The notes: generated by a model not told the origin, from the sequence alone. A stretch of DNA of 64,000 bases from an uncultured cyanobacterium (GCA_903887375.1 CAISPN010000021.1:54972-118971), one strand, 5' to 3'; shown: positions 1 through 9,405, numbered from the stretch's first letter. Program-made: numbers and translations.

Positions 1-138
1 TACTCCCAAGGAATTCAAGATCTGGACAACATTGTTAGAAAATCCACATTGTGGCATCAACTTGTTTCCTTTCATAAAGACAAATATTTTATTGTCTTTG
101 AGCATTTGGTCAATTTGTTTTTTGCTTTCTGGTGTCAT
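1..138 (-). CDS. grxD: Monothiol glutaredoxin, CGFS type (partial, C-terminal part beyond window)
   Basis: The first 46 codons of a Grx4/GrxD-type monothiol glutaredoxin are visible; the rest lies beyond the left edge. The translation carries the family signature CGFS at residues 31-34, preceded by the usual KGN(K)xxPQ segment. Proteins of this family bind a [2Fe-2S] cluster with glutathione and deliver or sense iron-sulfur clusters, commonly together with BolA. An exact AGGAGG ribosome-binding site sits about 6 nt before the ATG and overlaps the end of the bolA gene just upstream (8 nt between the genes), so the two are almost certainly co-transcribed and translationally coupled. Too short for the ordinary length filters and cut by the window. 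Confidence 0.93.
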   Translation of the reverse strand, partial: MTPESKKQIDQMLKDNKIFVFMKGNKLMPQCGFSNNVVQILNSLGV

Positions 139-146
139 ATATCCTC

Positions 147-413
147 CTAAATACTATTAGTTTGATTTGCTTTTTTCCAAGCTTCTTGAGTGTAAGTTTT
201 GAGCGCTAAAGCATGGATGGCTTCTGTGGATAGATGCTCATTGAGAGCGCTATAGACAAGCTGATGTTGCTTGACTTTGGTCTGTCCAGTGAATTGATCA
301 GAGATTACAACCGCCTCAAGATGATCCCCGCCTCCAGTCAAATCTTTAACAAAGACAAGGGCATCTGGAATCTTCATCTGAATCATTTCTTCTACCTGTT
401 TGAGGGCAACCAC
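147..413 (-). CDS. bolA: BolA family protein
   Basis: An 88-residue BolA/YrbA-type protein. The typical KDLTGGGDH segment and the [10 protein letters not shown] segment are present, followed by a conserved [14 protein letters not shown] ending. BolA proteins form [2Fe-2S]-bridged heterodimers with CGFS glutaredoxins; the gene directly downstream encodes such a glutaredoxin, so the pair is likely one functional unit in iron or redox signalling (the family role is known, the role here is inferred). The start is a GTG with an AAGGGAG ribosome-binding site about 9 nt ahead; there is no in-frame ATG at the expected N-terminus. Confidence 0.93.
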   Translation of the reverse strand: MVALKQVEEMIQMKIPDALVFVKDLTGGGDHLEAVVISDQFTGQTKVKQHQLVYSALNEHLSTEAIHALALKTYTQEAWKKANQTNSI

Positions 414-480
414 GACAAGAGACTCCCTTATGAATTGATGATGTGTTAATAATTTCTTCTAACATTCTCGCATTTCCAGA

Positions 481-1095
481 CTATTTTGGAGCAGGAGCAG
501 GAGCCGGAGCCGCTCCAGTTTTAGGAGTATAGGGTACATCCACAAACCCTAGCTCATAAAGCTGCTGGTAAGATTTTTTACCCAATTCACTGCTAGGATT
601 TTGTGAGAGTATCACTTGAATTAAAAGAGGTACCGATAGCTCAGGTTTATTTTGCGCTCTATGTACTAAAGCCAATTGATAGGTAGTTTCATCTCTAAGC
701 TGTCCAGTTTTCAGAGCCTGAGAACGTTGTGATTCAGTAACCTTAGGGTCAATTCCCGAGAAGCTATTGGCTAATTGCAAGTGAAAGCTTGAAAGTTGAT
801 TATATGTCTTGCGGGCCTGCTGTAGTTTGGCGACCGCTAAATCATAGTTATTTTTATTGATAGCATCTTGAGCTTCGCTAACTAATTTTTGAGCCCCTTC
901 AAGAGAAAGTAAACTATCAGCTTGGTTAAGAGGGCGGGTCGTCTCATTGGGATCTTCTTGAGTAGCGTTGTCTACCTTAGCTGGAACTGTTTTGGTTTGA
1001 GCTAGAACAGGAGATACTAAACCAATTGTTAGACACGTTAATACTAAAAGATGACGGAAATTGGAACTTACCATATAAAAAGATAACTTTGCCAT
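481..1095 (-). CDS. Secreted or periplasmic protein of unknown function with helical repeats
   Basis: A 204-residue protein with an N-terminal signal sequence: a charged start, a hydrophobic stretch at about residues 14-32 and a probable cleavage after VLAQ. The middle is rich in Ala, Gln and Leu, with TPR-like helices (a block near 70-110 and another near 140-195). The C-terminus is a short Pro-Ala tail. I recognise no catalytic motif. It is the fifth gene of a minus-strand run that also holds murE, terC, glyK and an LpxB-like gene, with only 14 nt to the gene upstream. An envelope role is possible but not shown. Confidence 0.7.
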   Translation of the reverse strand: MAKLSFYMVSSNFRHLLVLTCLTIGLVSPVLAQTKTVPAKVDNATQEDPNETTRPLNQADSLLSLEGAQKLVSEAQDAINKNNYDLAVAKLQQARKTYNQLSSFHLQLANSFSGIDPKVTESQRSQALKTGQLRDETTYQLALVHRAQNKPELSVPLLIQVILSQNPSSELGKKSYQQLYELGFVDVPYTPKTGAAPAPAPAPK

Positions 1096-1109
1096 AATTG
1101 CTTACAATA

Positions 1110-2384
1110 TCATAGCAGTGAGGTAGATTTTGCTATCTGCTCTCTAACGAGCTCAGATATCTTGCAGGCTGCGCCTGAATCTCCCCGAACCTTTTCTAAC
1201 TTCGCTCTGATTTTTTCTAATTTTGTGGGATCTTGCAAATAGAGAGAGATTTCTCTGGCTATATTAGTTGGTTCAACTATACCTATTTTCTCTGGTACCA
1301 CCTCTTCGTTTGCCCAGATGTTAGGCCAGGCATAGAGTTTGTTTTGTTTGAGAAACCAAGAGTTAATGGCTTTGGCAAAAGTTGTACCCAATACTGGCAA
1401 TCTACTTAAAATGCCTGGTAAACCCTCCCATGTGCGCATGATATCGATCTGCTGGGTGGGCAGAATCACCCACATAGGTATACCTAAAGCTGCCAGCTCA
1501 GCAGTATTAGCCCCAACAGTGGTGATTACTAAACTACATTGCAATAGTTTACTATGGGCAGGAAATTCACTATATAGTTTGATCTTCAGCCCCTGTTTTG
1601 TCTGCAAATAAGGAATTTCCTCTGATATTAAACTTGCTCCAGTTAAACCAATTTTTTCAATCAAGGGATTGGTCAAAGGATTGGCGTAATAGGCAAGCAT
1701 ATCAAGATCTACTGTAGGAGCCAGGGGAATCATAAATTCATACTCTGGCTCTAGCTCATTGAGCGCTTGGGCAATTGCTAAACAAAAGGGGACACCGATA
1801 GCCAATTTATGTCCCTTTGAGCCAACCATAAGTCCAATCTGATGAGAGTTTGCTTGGTAAAGAGTATCTTTAGTTTCCACCTCTAACATCAGATCGCCTA
1901 CTATATTGACTTTGTTTTGATATTTAGAGGAAACTTTATCTTTGACCAGCTTATTTCTAGCAGCAAAACTATCTAGAAAACCTGGCCATCTTGCTTCCCA
2001 TTCGGCATAGGTGAGATTGCGATAACCTAAACGCTTACTGATAAGCAAAGTATAAAATTGATCTCCTCCTAAAAAGATGACTACCCCGTTTTTATACCAA
2101 TCCCAATTTTCATAAGTTTTTCCCCAGAGCAAGAAATCAAAAAAATGCTCACTAGTTTGTATCCGATCAACCTCTCTGTAACCTTTGAGCACTTTTTGCT
2201 CTAGTCCACTGGCATGAGGACAAGGTGAGAGGATCACCGAAATTCTGGCCATTTCTCCAAATAGTACTTTGAGTTGTTTGACTACAGGACGAACCCAGGT
2301 TGCTACTTCACCTGGACCATTGGTGAGGATCAATAGATCAACTTTTTGGCGCGTTTCGATGGAATTGGCTGGGTTGATGCTCAT
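1110..2384 (-). CDS. LpxB-related lipid-A-disaccharide synthase-like protein (cyanobacterial family)
   Basis: A 424-residue protein with the N-terminal pattern LLILTNGPGEV(A/S)TWV and a C-terminal half with the GT-B-like segment TTVGANTAELAALGIPMW. This is the conserved cyanobacterial and plastid group usually labelled lipid-A-disaccharide synthase-like. The fold suggests a nucleotide-sugar transferase, but the natural substrate is not settled and it should not be assumed to be true LpxB. Its start lies inside the end of the upstream glycerate kinase gene (47 nt overlap), which suggests translational coupling. Length is normal for the group. Confidence 0.75.
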   Translation of the reverse strand: MSINPANSIETRQKVDLLILTNGPGEVATWVRPVVKQLKVLFGEMARISVILSPCPHASGLEQKVLKGYREVDRIQTSEHFFDFLLWGKTYENWDWYKNGVVIFLGGDQFYTLLISKRLGYRNLTYAEWEARWPGFLDSFAARNKLVKDKVSSKYQNKVNIVGDLMLEVETKDTLYQANSHQIGLMVGSKGHKLAIGVPFCLAIAQALNELEPEYEFMIPLAPTVDLDMLAYYANPLTNPLIEKIGLTGASLISEEIPYLQTKQGLKIKLYSEFPAHSKLLQCSLVITTVGANTAELAALGIPMWVILPTQQIDIMRTWEGLPGILSRLPVLGTTFAKAINSWFLKQNKLYAWPNIWANEEVVPEKIGIVEPTNIAREISLYLQDPTKLEKIRAKLEKVRGDSGAACKISELVREQIAKSTSLL

Positions 2385-3144
2385 AGTCTATATCTACAAC
2401 AAGGTTACAATCTTTGATTAGTTGAGGCAGAAAAAGTTCAGGATGCAGAGCTTTCCAAAAATATCTAACCATATTTTCAATTTCTGCTGGAGCCATACCT
2501 ACTTTTTGTTTTTTTTCAGCATCTTGACGCCATTGTAAACTGTAGTGATAATCTTCGCTATTGAGCACAATTAAGCTATCTAGTTTTTCCCAAAGGGGTA
2601 AATATTCTTGCAGGCGATTATTGCAATCTTGCGCAAATTTGTAGTCTTGCTCGTTAGAAAAAATATCAGGTAGGTTATTGATTGTACTAAAATCTATTGG
2701 ACGGTAGCCTACAAACCAACCTTCAAATAAGAGAATATCAATATTGCTGACTATCTCCGGTTTGCTTTGGCGATCTCCTCTTCCTTGCTGGAGTGATTTG
2801 TCAAAACGCCATATAGCAATGTTACTTTCACCTGAGAGAACTTGCTCAAATATATCCAAAGCTAGAAATATATCATGGGTTCCAGGTGGGCCGCGCCAGA
2901 TTAAACGAGGATCTTGTTGCTGGAGTAGGAGTCTTTGCTGGTAAGTTTTATAGATATCATCTAGAGAGAAGGTAACTGCTTTAACTCCTAAATCTGCCAA
3001 GATATCTACAAACAAGCCAGTTAAGGTTGTCTTGCCTATGCCAACTGGACCAACTATTCCCTGAATAACAGGCCTTTGTAGTTCTCTTTTTTTTTGAAAT
3101 GTTTCTAAAAGCAAAGGCTGCCAAAATTCTACTTGCTTGGACAT
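2338..3144 (-). CDS. glyK: D-glycerate 3-kinase (photorespiratory)
   Basis: A 268-residue P-loop kinase of the plant/cyanobacterial GLYK group. The Walker A motif GPVGIGKTT lies at residues 32-40; the segment FEGWFVGYRP in the middle and a C-terminal block with MVRYFWKALHPELFLP are typical. The enzyme phosphorylates glycerate to 3-phosphoglycerate and closes the photorespiratory cycle, consistent with an oxygenic phototroph. The stop overlaps the next gene by 47 nt, and terC is 14 nt upstream, so the three probably form an operon. Confidence 0.9.
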   Translation of the reverse strand: MSKQVEFWQPLLLETFQKKRELQRPVIQGIVGPVGIGKTTLTGLFVDILADLGVKAVTFSLDDIYKTYQQRLLLQQQDPRLIWRGPPGTHDIFLALDIFEQVLSGESNIAIWRFDKSLQQGRGDRQSKPEIVSNIDILLFEGWFVGYRPIDFSTINNLPDIFSNEQDYKFAQDCNNRLQEYLPLWEKLDSLIVLNSEDYHYSLQWRQDAEKKQKVGMAPAEIENMVRYFWKALHPELFLPQLIKDCNLVVDIDYEHQPSQFHRNAPKS

Positions 3145-3158
3145 TATTCAAAGGGATA

Positions 3159-3872
3159 TTAATCAGTCTCGTTCTGTGGGACTACTTCATTATTTACATT
3201 ATTATTTTTCTTAGAAAAGCCCCAAGTGAAAATGACTACAATGGCACTCACCATCAACCATTCGGGGGGAACTAGAGGAGAATCAAAAACTTTCAACAAT
3301 AATCTCACACCAACTAAAGCAACTGTGACAAATCCTGCATCTTCTAAGTATGTATATTCTTGCAGCCATTTAATGAATAATTCGGCAAGAAAGCGTAAGG
3401 TAATTACACCAACAGTACCTCCAACTAGAATTAGCCAAGTTTCATCAGCTACAGCAATCGAGGTGGTTACACTATCTAAGGAAAAGGCAAGATCTGTCAA
3501 GGCAATCAGTGGTATGGTCTGCCAGAAAGATTTATTGCCAAGAGTGTGATGGTGCGTTTTTTCATCTTCCTTGGAAGTGAAATAATTAAAAACTAACCAG
3601 AGAAGATAGGCCGCGCCCAAGAGCTCAAATTGCCAAAACCGAACAACCCAAGTAGCAGTAAGGATCAAGACAATCCGTAGTACATAGGCTAGGATCAGAC
3701 CAACATTGAGTGCTCGGCGCTGCTCTTTGAGCGAGGGAATACCCTGGGCTATAGCGGCTAGAGCGACAGCATTATCAGCCGAGAGAACTGCCTCCAAAGC
3801 CACTAAAACCAACAAAACTAGAAAAGTCTGGGGATTAAGGTCGATAGAAGTACTGGCAAGTTGGTCGAGCAT
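3159..3872 (-). CDS. TerC family integral membrane protein
   Basis: A 237-residue membrane protein with about seven hydrophobic segments and the two TerC hallmarks: the acidic membrane motifs ALEAVLSADNA near residues 26-36 and LTDLAFSLDSV near 125-135. TerC proteins are linked to metal (for example manganese) export and tellurite resistance in bacteria, and the plant homologue is needed for thylakoid biogenesis. A metal-handling role in the plasma or thylakoid membrane is the best inference here. It starts the terC-glyK-lpxB-like run; about 87 nt of AT-rich DNA separates it from murE. Confidence 0.88.
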   Translation of the reverse strand: MLDQLASTSIDLNPQTFLVLLVLVALEAVLSADNAVALAAIAQGIPSLKEQRRALNVGLILAYVLRIVLILTATWVVRFWQFELLGAAYLLWLVFNYFTSKEDEKTHHHTLGNKSFWQTIPLIALTDLAFSLDSVTTSIAVADETWLILVGGTVGVITLRFLAELFIKWLQEYTYLEDAGFVTVALVGVRLLLKVFDSPLVPPEWLMVSAIVVIFTWGFSKKNNNVNNEVVPQNETD

Positions 3873-3959
3873 TAAATTATAAAATTGTTCTGATAAGTAG
3901 GGATATACATTTTTATTCTGACATTTTTGCTACTAATTGGTTTTTTTCTTTGAATTTTT

Positions 3960-5450
3960 TTAGTATTTTAAACGCGCTTTAAGAGCTTTGGCTGCTTCTA
4001 GGCGATCATCAAAATGGATTTTTTCAGTTCCCAAGATCTGGTAATCCTCATGTCCCTTGCCTGCTATTAAAATACCATCGCCGCTTTGGGCTTTGCCTAT
4101 GGCTTGGGCAATGGCTTGGGCTCTATCTGCTATTACTTCAAAGTTAGCTCCATCAGCCAATCCTTGTACTATATCATCTAGGATTCTTTGGGGATCTTCA
4201 GTGCGAGGATTATCCGAAGTCACAATGCTATAGTCTGCTAGAGTAGTTGCAATCTTCCCCATGAGGGGCCGCTTGGTGCGGTCGCGATCCCCTCCACAGC
4301 CAAATACGCAGATCATCTTGCCTGCAATAAAGGGTCTGGCAGCTTTGAGCAGATTTTCTAGACTATCGGGGGTATGGGCATAGTCTACTATGACGCTGAT
4401 ATCTTGTTTTGGATCTATATTGACTCTTTCCATTCGGCCTGGAACACCGGCAAAATTGGGTAAATGATCCAATATTTGACTTGATATATTCAGGTAACTC
4501 AGCGCGGCAACGGCACTGAGCAAATTGGCTAGGTTAAATTGACCGACTAAGGGTGAATCAAAAGCAAAACTACCTCTAGGTGTTACCAAGGTGCCAGATA
4601 CTCCATTGGACTTGTAGTTGAGATCTTTGCTATAAAAATCAGCCTGCTGGTTGCTCAGACTATAGGTCCAGACTTTATCAGCCGGTAAACTATCTACCAA
4701 ACGCTGACCATAACTATCATCAATATTGACTATTGCCTTACCTTTGAGAAATTCTGGCGTGAAAAGAAGAGCTTTGGCTTGGAAATAATCTTCCATATTT
4801 TGATGATAGTCTAAATGATCTTGAGTGAGGTTGCTGAAGATCGCTACATCAAAGGCACATTGTTTGATTCTTCCTTGAGCTAGAGCGTGTGAGCTAGCCT
4901 CCATCACAGCATATTGACAGCCAGCTTGTTGAGCTTGGAATAGTTGCTCTTGCAGCTCGACAGCAAAAGGAGTAGTGTGTAGGGCTGTTTTTTGATAACC
5001 TGGCCAACGTGTATAAAGAGTGCCTAACAGCGCGGTGCTTTTGTGGGCTTGTTCTAGGAAATATTCAATTAAATGGGTAGTGGTGGTCTTGCCATTGGTT
5101 CCTGTTACGGCAATCATTTTTAATTTTTTAGCGGGAAAGCCATAAAAGGCAGCGGCTATTTCGGCGCAGGCATTTTCAATAGAGCCAGATTGAATTAAAC
5201 ATTCTCCTGCTTGAGCTGGAAAGTTGCTAGCCGAGCTTGGAGTTACAATAGCAGCAACGGCCCCTGCTTTGATACTATCTGCCCAAAACTGCCCACCATC
5301 AACTTTAGAGCCCGGCAGTCCCAGAAATAAATAACCTTTTTCTATTTTCTGGGAATTGGTGGAAACTCCAGTGACCTCTTGCTCTAGATTGGCAGAATCT
5401 GGAATAGTAAGCTCTGTTTGGATTTTACCTAGCAATTCTTTCAACTTCAT
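3960..5450 (-). CDS. murE: UDP-N-acetylmuramoyl-tripeptide synthetase (meso-DAP adding)
   Basis: A Mur ligase of normal length. The ATP-binding motif GTNGKTTTTHL is present, with the central NLTQDHLDYH block and the C-terminal motif SDNPRTEDP; the DNPR tetrad is the known selector for meso-diaminopimelate. It adds meso-DAP to UDP-MurNAc-L-Ala-D-Glu in the cytoplasm during peptidoglycan synthesis. I chose the ATG at 5450 (MKLKELLG...) because a GGGGGA ribosome-binding site lies about 9 nt before it; an in-frame start at 5498 would add 16 residues not typical of the family. Confidence 0.95.
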   Translation of the reverse strand: MKLKELLGKIQTELTIPDSANLEQEVTGVSTNSQKIEKGYLFLGLPGSKVDGGQFWADSIKAGAVAAIVTPSSASNFPAQAGECLIQSGSIENACAEIAAAFYGFPAKKLKMIAVTGTNGKTTTTHLIEYFLEQAHKSTALLGTLYTRWPGYQKTALHTTPFAVELQEQLFQAQQAGCQYAVMEASSHALAQGRIKQCAFDVAIFSNLTQDHLDYHQNMEDYFQAKALLFTPEFLKGKAIVNIDDSYGQRLVDSLPADKVWTYSLSNQQADFYSKDLNYKSNGVSGTLVTPRGSFAFDSPLVGQFNLANLLSAVAALSYLNISSQILDHLPNFAGVPGRMERVNIDPKQDISVIVDYAHTPDSLENLLKAARPFIAGKMICVFGCGGDRDRTKRPLMGKIATTLADYSIVTSDNPRTEDPQRILDDIVQGLADGANFEVIADRAQAIAQAIGKAQSGDGILIAGKGHEDYQILGTEKIHFDDRLEAAKALKARLKY

Positions 5451-5589
5451 ATTGGCTTTCCCCCAAGTTCTCAAAAATTTTTCTAATTGTAACTGCAAAT
5501 GTTACAAAATACTAAGCCAAGTCTTTTTGCCTATAGATCTACTTTATGGATATCTGGAATAAAAAATATTTGGTATATACTATTAATAC

Positions 5590-5595
5590 TATAAT
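5590..5595 (+). promoter_or_regulatory. Candidate -10 box ahead of the 44-residue ORF
   Basis: An exact TATAAT lies 15 nt before the ATG at 5611, in a very AT-rich stretch. A weak -35-like TTTGGT sits about 15 nt further upstream (5569-5574). Seen in the sequence only; not a firm promoter call. Confidence 0.35.
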
Positions 5596-5610
5596 TCGGC
5601 TCATATTAGT

Positions 5611-5745
5611 ATGAAATATCAAATAAGAATGTATGTAGGTGGAACTGTATTTTATGAAGAAGTAATAGCCACAAATCCAGAGGATGCTAAACGAGTTGCT
5701 CGTAATCCAAATGCAAAAATACTAGGATTTACCGTCTTACTTTAA
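5611..5745 (+). CDS. Small protein of unknown function (44 residues)
   Basis: An intact 44-codon ORF beginning MKYQIRMYVGGTVFYEE and ending AKILGFTVLL. It has an alternating hydrophobic pattern with a central helix-like NPEDAKRVARNPNA segment, compatible with a small beta-alpha-beta unit. It lies only 10 nt before the exonuclease-ATPase gene on the same strand and shares its strong AT bias, so the two probably moved together as one cassette. No function is recognised. It is short, so its reality rests on codon-like composition and on its position directly ahead of a coupled gene. Confidence 0.55.
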   Translation: MKYQIRMYVGGTVFYEEVIATNPEDAKRVARNPNAKILGFTVLL

Positions 5746-5755
5746 GCAATGCTCC

Positions 5756-8144
5756 ATGGAATTTGTCGTTATTGATATTGAGGGGCAACCAGAACTAAGC
5801 GAAATAGCTATTATAGATTGCCAAGGAAGGCTTATTTATGAGGCTTTATCTAGTGATAATTCTAATAATTCTGTAAATTTACCAAATCGCAAAAGTCTTA
5901 AAACTATTTTGATCGAATTTAAGGAGATTGTTAAAAGAAAAACAATAATATCTCATAATGTCAATCATGATATAGAAATACTTAAATGCAGTTTTCATAA
6001 AGTTGGATTAAACTTCCCAACTATTGATACTTTTTGTACATTGCTAGAAGCAAAAAAAAATTGGCCAAACTTAGAAAGCCATTCACTGGAATATCTAAGC
6101 AAACATTTGAATTTACGTGTCAATGAAAGTTATTTTGTACGTGATTTAGCGCACTCTGCTAGATATGATGCCAAATTTACCTATAATCTATATTGCAAAT
6201 TGATGATAGAACAGTTAAAAGGAAAACCCAATCCATTTGAAAGTAGCAGGGTTGATACACCATTTCAGAAACATCCAGATTATGCCCATATTCATCATCA
6301 AGAATTTCTTATTCTAGAATCTATTCTAAAAGACATTAAGCAAAATATAAACCGTCAAAGTCAAGGCGCAGTTGTTATTGGGGAGCCAGGCTCTGGGAAA
6401 ACTCACTTGATGATGAGATTAGCCAATGTCAGACTATCTAGCAATAGATTACTATTTATTCGTCAGCCCAACAACCAACAATCTGTTCTTAATCATATAT
6501 ATAGTAGGATTTTAGAATCATTAGTTCAAAATGTTGGCTCATCAACACAATTAGATTATTTATTTATTAATAGCTATTGAAAAATTCTGGCTGAAAATAA
6601 AATAAATCAAAAAGATCAAGAAATTCTTCATGCATTTGAAAACAACAATTTAGATGCTCTTGGTTCTGAAGGTACTGACCGTAAACGTAGTTATTGGCAA
6701 CGTATAGAAAATACTATTAGTTCCTGGTGGATCAAATATTATTCGCTTGCTGGATTCGATTTATCTATATTAAAAGGAATTATAAAATATTGTAGCTATA
6801 CTGAGTTTAATAGAAAGAATATTGCTACTCGTTGGCTTGCTGGACAGAATTTATCAGAAGATGAAGCGGAGACTATTGGATTACCAAATTGGGCAGAACA
6901 ACTGAGTCTAGAAACTTTTTCATTAGAAGCTATATCAGTTTTAGCAAAATTATCAATTTTAGACGAGCCATTAATTATCGTATTTGATCAACTCGAAGCT
7001 CTAGGATTACCTGCTAATTATGAATTATTAATGAGCTTTGGTGATGCTATAAAAGAAATTTTTACCCATGTTCCCAATAGTTTAATTATTTTCAATATGT
7101 TTCCAGATCGATGGGAACAATTTAAATCCAGTTTTGATATTTCTTTGATTGGCCGAGTTTCTCAATATCAAATTCGGCTTAGCCAACCTACAGGAAAAGA
7201 TCTCAACGAAATTCTAAAGATTAAGCTTAAATCAATTGATATTCCAATAGAACAAATTTTTTCAAAAGAGGATCTAGCAGATATTTTAGATCAAACCTCT
7301 ATCAGAGCAATGATTAACAGAGCTGCTGATTATTACAATTATAAAGTTCGACAATTTCCTGTATCGGTAATCAAAGACAAAGTTTATAAATTCAACGATG
7401 ATGACAAATTAGAAGACCAGTTTCGTGAATTGAAACAACAACAGAGTAAATTACTGGAAGGATTCAAAGAGCTTTTACAAATAATTCAAGATTCAAATTT
7501 AGTAAATTTGAGTGAGATTACACAAAAGTTTGAATCTACTACAATAACTACTAAAAAAACAGACGATAAGTATGTTATTGAATATTTGAAACAAAAAAAA
7601 GCTTATCTTGAAGATCAATATAATAATTTTTCTATTGTTTCTGATGCTGATGATATAGGTAAATTAAAAACTATAGCTGAAGCACTCAATCGTATTCAAC
7701 CAATTAAGTTAACCCATTATCGACTAGGTAAACGAGTACTACCAGAGCACATTGTAGTTGAAACATATAAAAAAAATCATGTTTTAGCATTTCTTCAAAT
7801 GCCTCCCAGTACTTCATCTTTTGCCAGTCGGTTGAATAATTTTAGTGAGATTATTAGCCTACATCCTAAAGATAGCTTTAGTTTGTTTAGAGATCAACGT
7901 TTACCTGAAATTAAAGGTAAAATTGCAAAAGAAAATATACAAAGGTTACAGAATACCGCTAATGCAAAATATGTCTTGTTTAAAACAAGACAGAATATTT
8001 CTAGAGCTTATATATCAATTAGTTCTTGATATCTTGAATAAAGACATAGATGTTGATTTAGAGACAGCTTTAAAAGTGTTGACCACTTACAAGGAATGGT
8101 ACCATTGGCTACTTGATATGTTTGGCTTGACTAGTCCTCAATAA
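5756..8144 (+). pseudogene. Broken DEDDh exonuclease - P-loop ATPase fusion gene
   Basis: One reading frame runs from ATG 5756 through an in-frame TGA at 6578-6580 to 8029. Removing one A from the AAAA run at 7982-7985 then joins it to the frame ending at 8144, giving about 795 residues. The N-terminal 170 residues are a DnaQ-like exonuclease: VIDIEG (DxE), SHNVNHDIE, and HSARYDAKF (HxxxxD), so the DEDDh set is complete. A Walker A motif (GEPGSGKTH) follows near residue 213, and a Walker B-like block (LIIVFDQLEAL) near residue 411. The remainder is charged and helical. The TGA falls where Trp would fit. Both lesions are single-base changes in otherwise intact coding sequence, so decay is recent, or they are sequencing errors. 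Base use is more AT-rich than the neighbours, which hints at transfer. A defence role is only inferred. Confidence 0.75.
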
Positions 8145-8216
8145 CACGCGCATTGGCTTTTTGGACAAGGTGTAATTAAGCCTTAGAATTAGCCAATCAG
8201 TGCTAGCAATAGATAT

Positions 8217-8370
8217 CTATAAAATATCTAAATCTTCTTCATACTGCTCTACAAGTGTTCCCAAGACATCCAAGTAATCTTGTTCATAGTTAGGTGGAGG
8301 AAATTGGTCTCATAGCTTCAAGATCAAGAATACTTAAAAACTTCTTAATAACTAGCTCAAGTTTTGACTT
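8217..8370 (-). pseudogene. Remnant of a HigA-like antitoxin gene
   Basis: On the minus strand two adjacent frames carry parts of one recognisable protein. Positions 8370-8310 read about 20 residues ending KKFLSILDLEAM, and 8309-8217 read PPPNYEQDYLDVLGTLVEQYEED and four further residues before a stop. The pattern (xYLDxLxTLVExYE) is that of the N-terminal region of HigA/HTH-type antitoxins. The C-terminal helix-turn-helix and any partner toxin are missing, and the frame is broken, so this is a fragment. It overlaps the leader of trpS. Confidence 0.42.
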
Positions 8371-8397
8371 AAAATGGAGGTAAAATAAATTCAGACA

Positions 8398-9405
8398 ATG
8401 ACCAAAGCCAGAATTCTCTCCGGCGTCCAACCTACAGGCAATTTACATTTAGGAAATTATTTAGGCGCAATCAAAAACTGGGTTGATTTCCAGCGAGATT
8501 TTGAGAATTTTTTCTGTGTTGTAGATCTTCATGCCATCACAGTTCCTCATGATCCTCAAGTCCTTGCTCATGATACCAGGACTATTGCTGCTCTCTACCT
8601 AGCCTGTGGTATAGATTTGCAATATTCTACTATTTTTGTGCAGTCTCACATTTGCGCTCATAGTGAACTGGCTTGGCTCTTAAATTGTATTACTCCTCTC
8701 AATTGGCTCGAGCGTATGATCCAATATAAAGAAAAAGCCATCAAACAGGGGGATAATGTCAGTGTTGGGTTACTGGATTATCCGGTATTAATGGCCGCTG
8801 ATATCTTGCTCTATGATGCTGATAAAGTTCCAGTAGGAGAAGATCAAAAACAACATCTTGAACTGACTCGAGATCTTGTAATTAGAACCAATGATCGCTT
8901 TGGATCCCCTGAAAAACCTATCTTCAAAATGCCAGAGCCCCTAATTTTAAAAGAAGGAGCAAGGGTGATGAGCTTGAGCGATGGAACCGCCAAAATGTCC
9001 AAATCAGACCCTTCTGAAATGAGTAGAATCAACCTGCTAGACCCACCGGATGTAATTGCTAAAAAGATTAAAAAAACCAAAACAGATCCTATTAAAGGAC
9101 TAACATTTGACGATCCCACTAGACCAGAATGTCACAATTTACTTACTCTCTATCGTTTGCTATCCAAACAGAGTAAAGAAAGCGTCGCTAGAGAATGTGA
9201 GAATATGGGTTGGGGGCAGTTTAAGCCACTTTTGAGTGAGACAGTTGTCAGCTCGTTAGCTCCCATTCAACAGCGCTACCAAGAACTTATGAGTGAACCT
9301 ACCTACCTTCAAGATGTTCTATCTCAAGGTAAAGATAAAGCAACAGCAGTAGCTGATCGTACCTTGGCTCGTGTCCAAGATGCTCTTGGTTTTTTGAGAC
9401 CATGA
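8398..9405 (+). CDS. trpS: Tryptophanyl-tRNA synthetase
   Basis: A 335-residue class I aminoacyl-tRNA synthetase. The N-terminal signature ILSGVQPTGNLHLGNYLGA includes the HxGH-type motif (HLGN), and the second signature appears as KMSKSD near residue 200. It charges tRNA(Trp) in the cytoplasm. The N-terminus matches the cyanobacterial form exactly at the chosen ATG. The GGAGGT before it is about 16 nt away, further than usual, so initiation may not rely on it. Its stop overlaps the metF start by 4 nt (ATGA), giving tight coupling. Confidence 0.97.
   Translation: MTKARILSGVQPTGNLHLGNYLGAIKNWVDFQRDFENFFCVVDLHAITVPHDPQVLAHDTRTIAALYLACGIDLQYSTIFVQSHICAHSELAWLLNCITPLNWLERMIQYKEKAIKQGDNVSVGLLDYPVLMAADILLYDADKVPVGEDQKQHLELTRDLVIRTNDRFGSPEKPIFKMPEPLILKEGARVMSLSDGTAKMSKSDPSEMSRINLLDPPDVIAKKIKKTKTDPIKGLTFDDPTRPECHNLLTLYRLLSKQSKESVARECENMGWGQFKPLLSETVVSSLAPIQQRYQELMSEPTYLQDVLSQGKDKATAVADRTLARVQDALGFLRP

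Noticed and set aside
8145..8397. Possible tRNA gene or T-box in the trpS leader
   Set aside because: No cloverleaf or T-box core is visible. The stretch is better explained by the antitoxin remnant.
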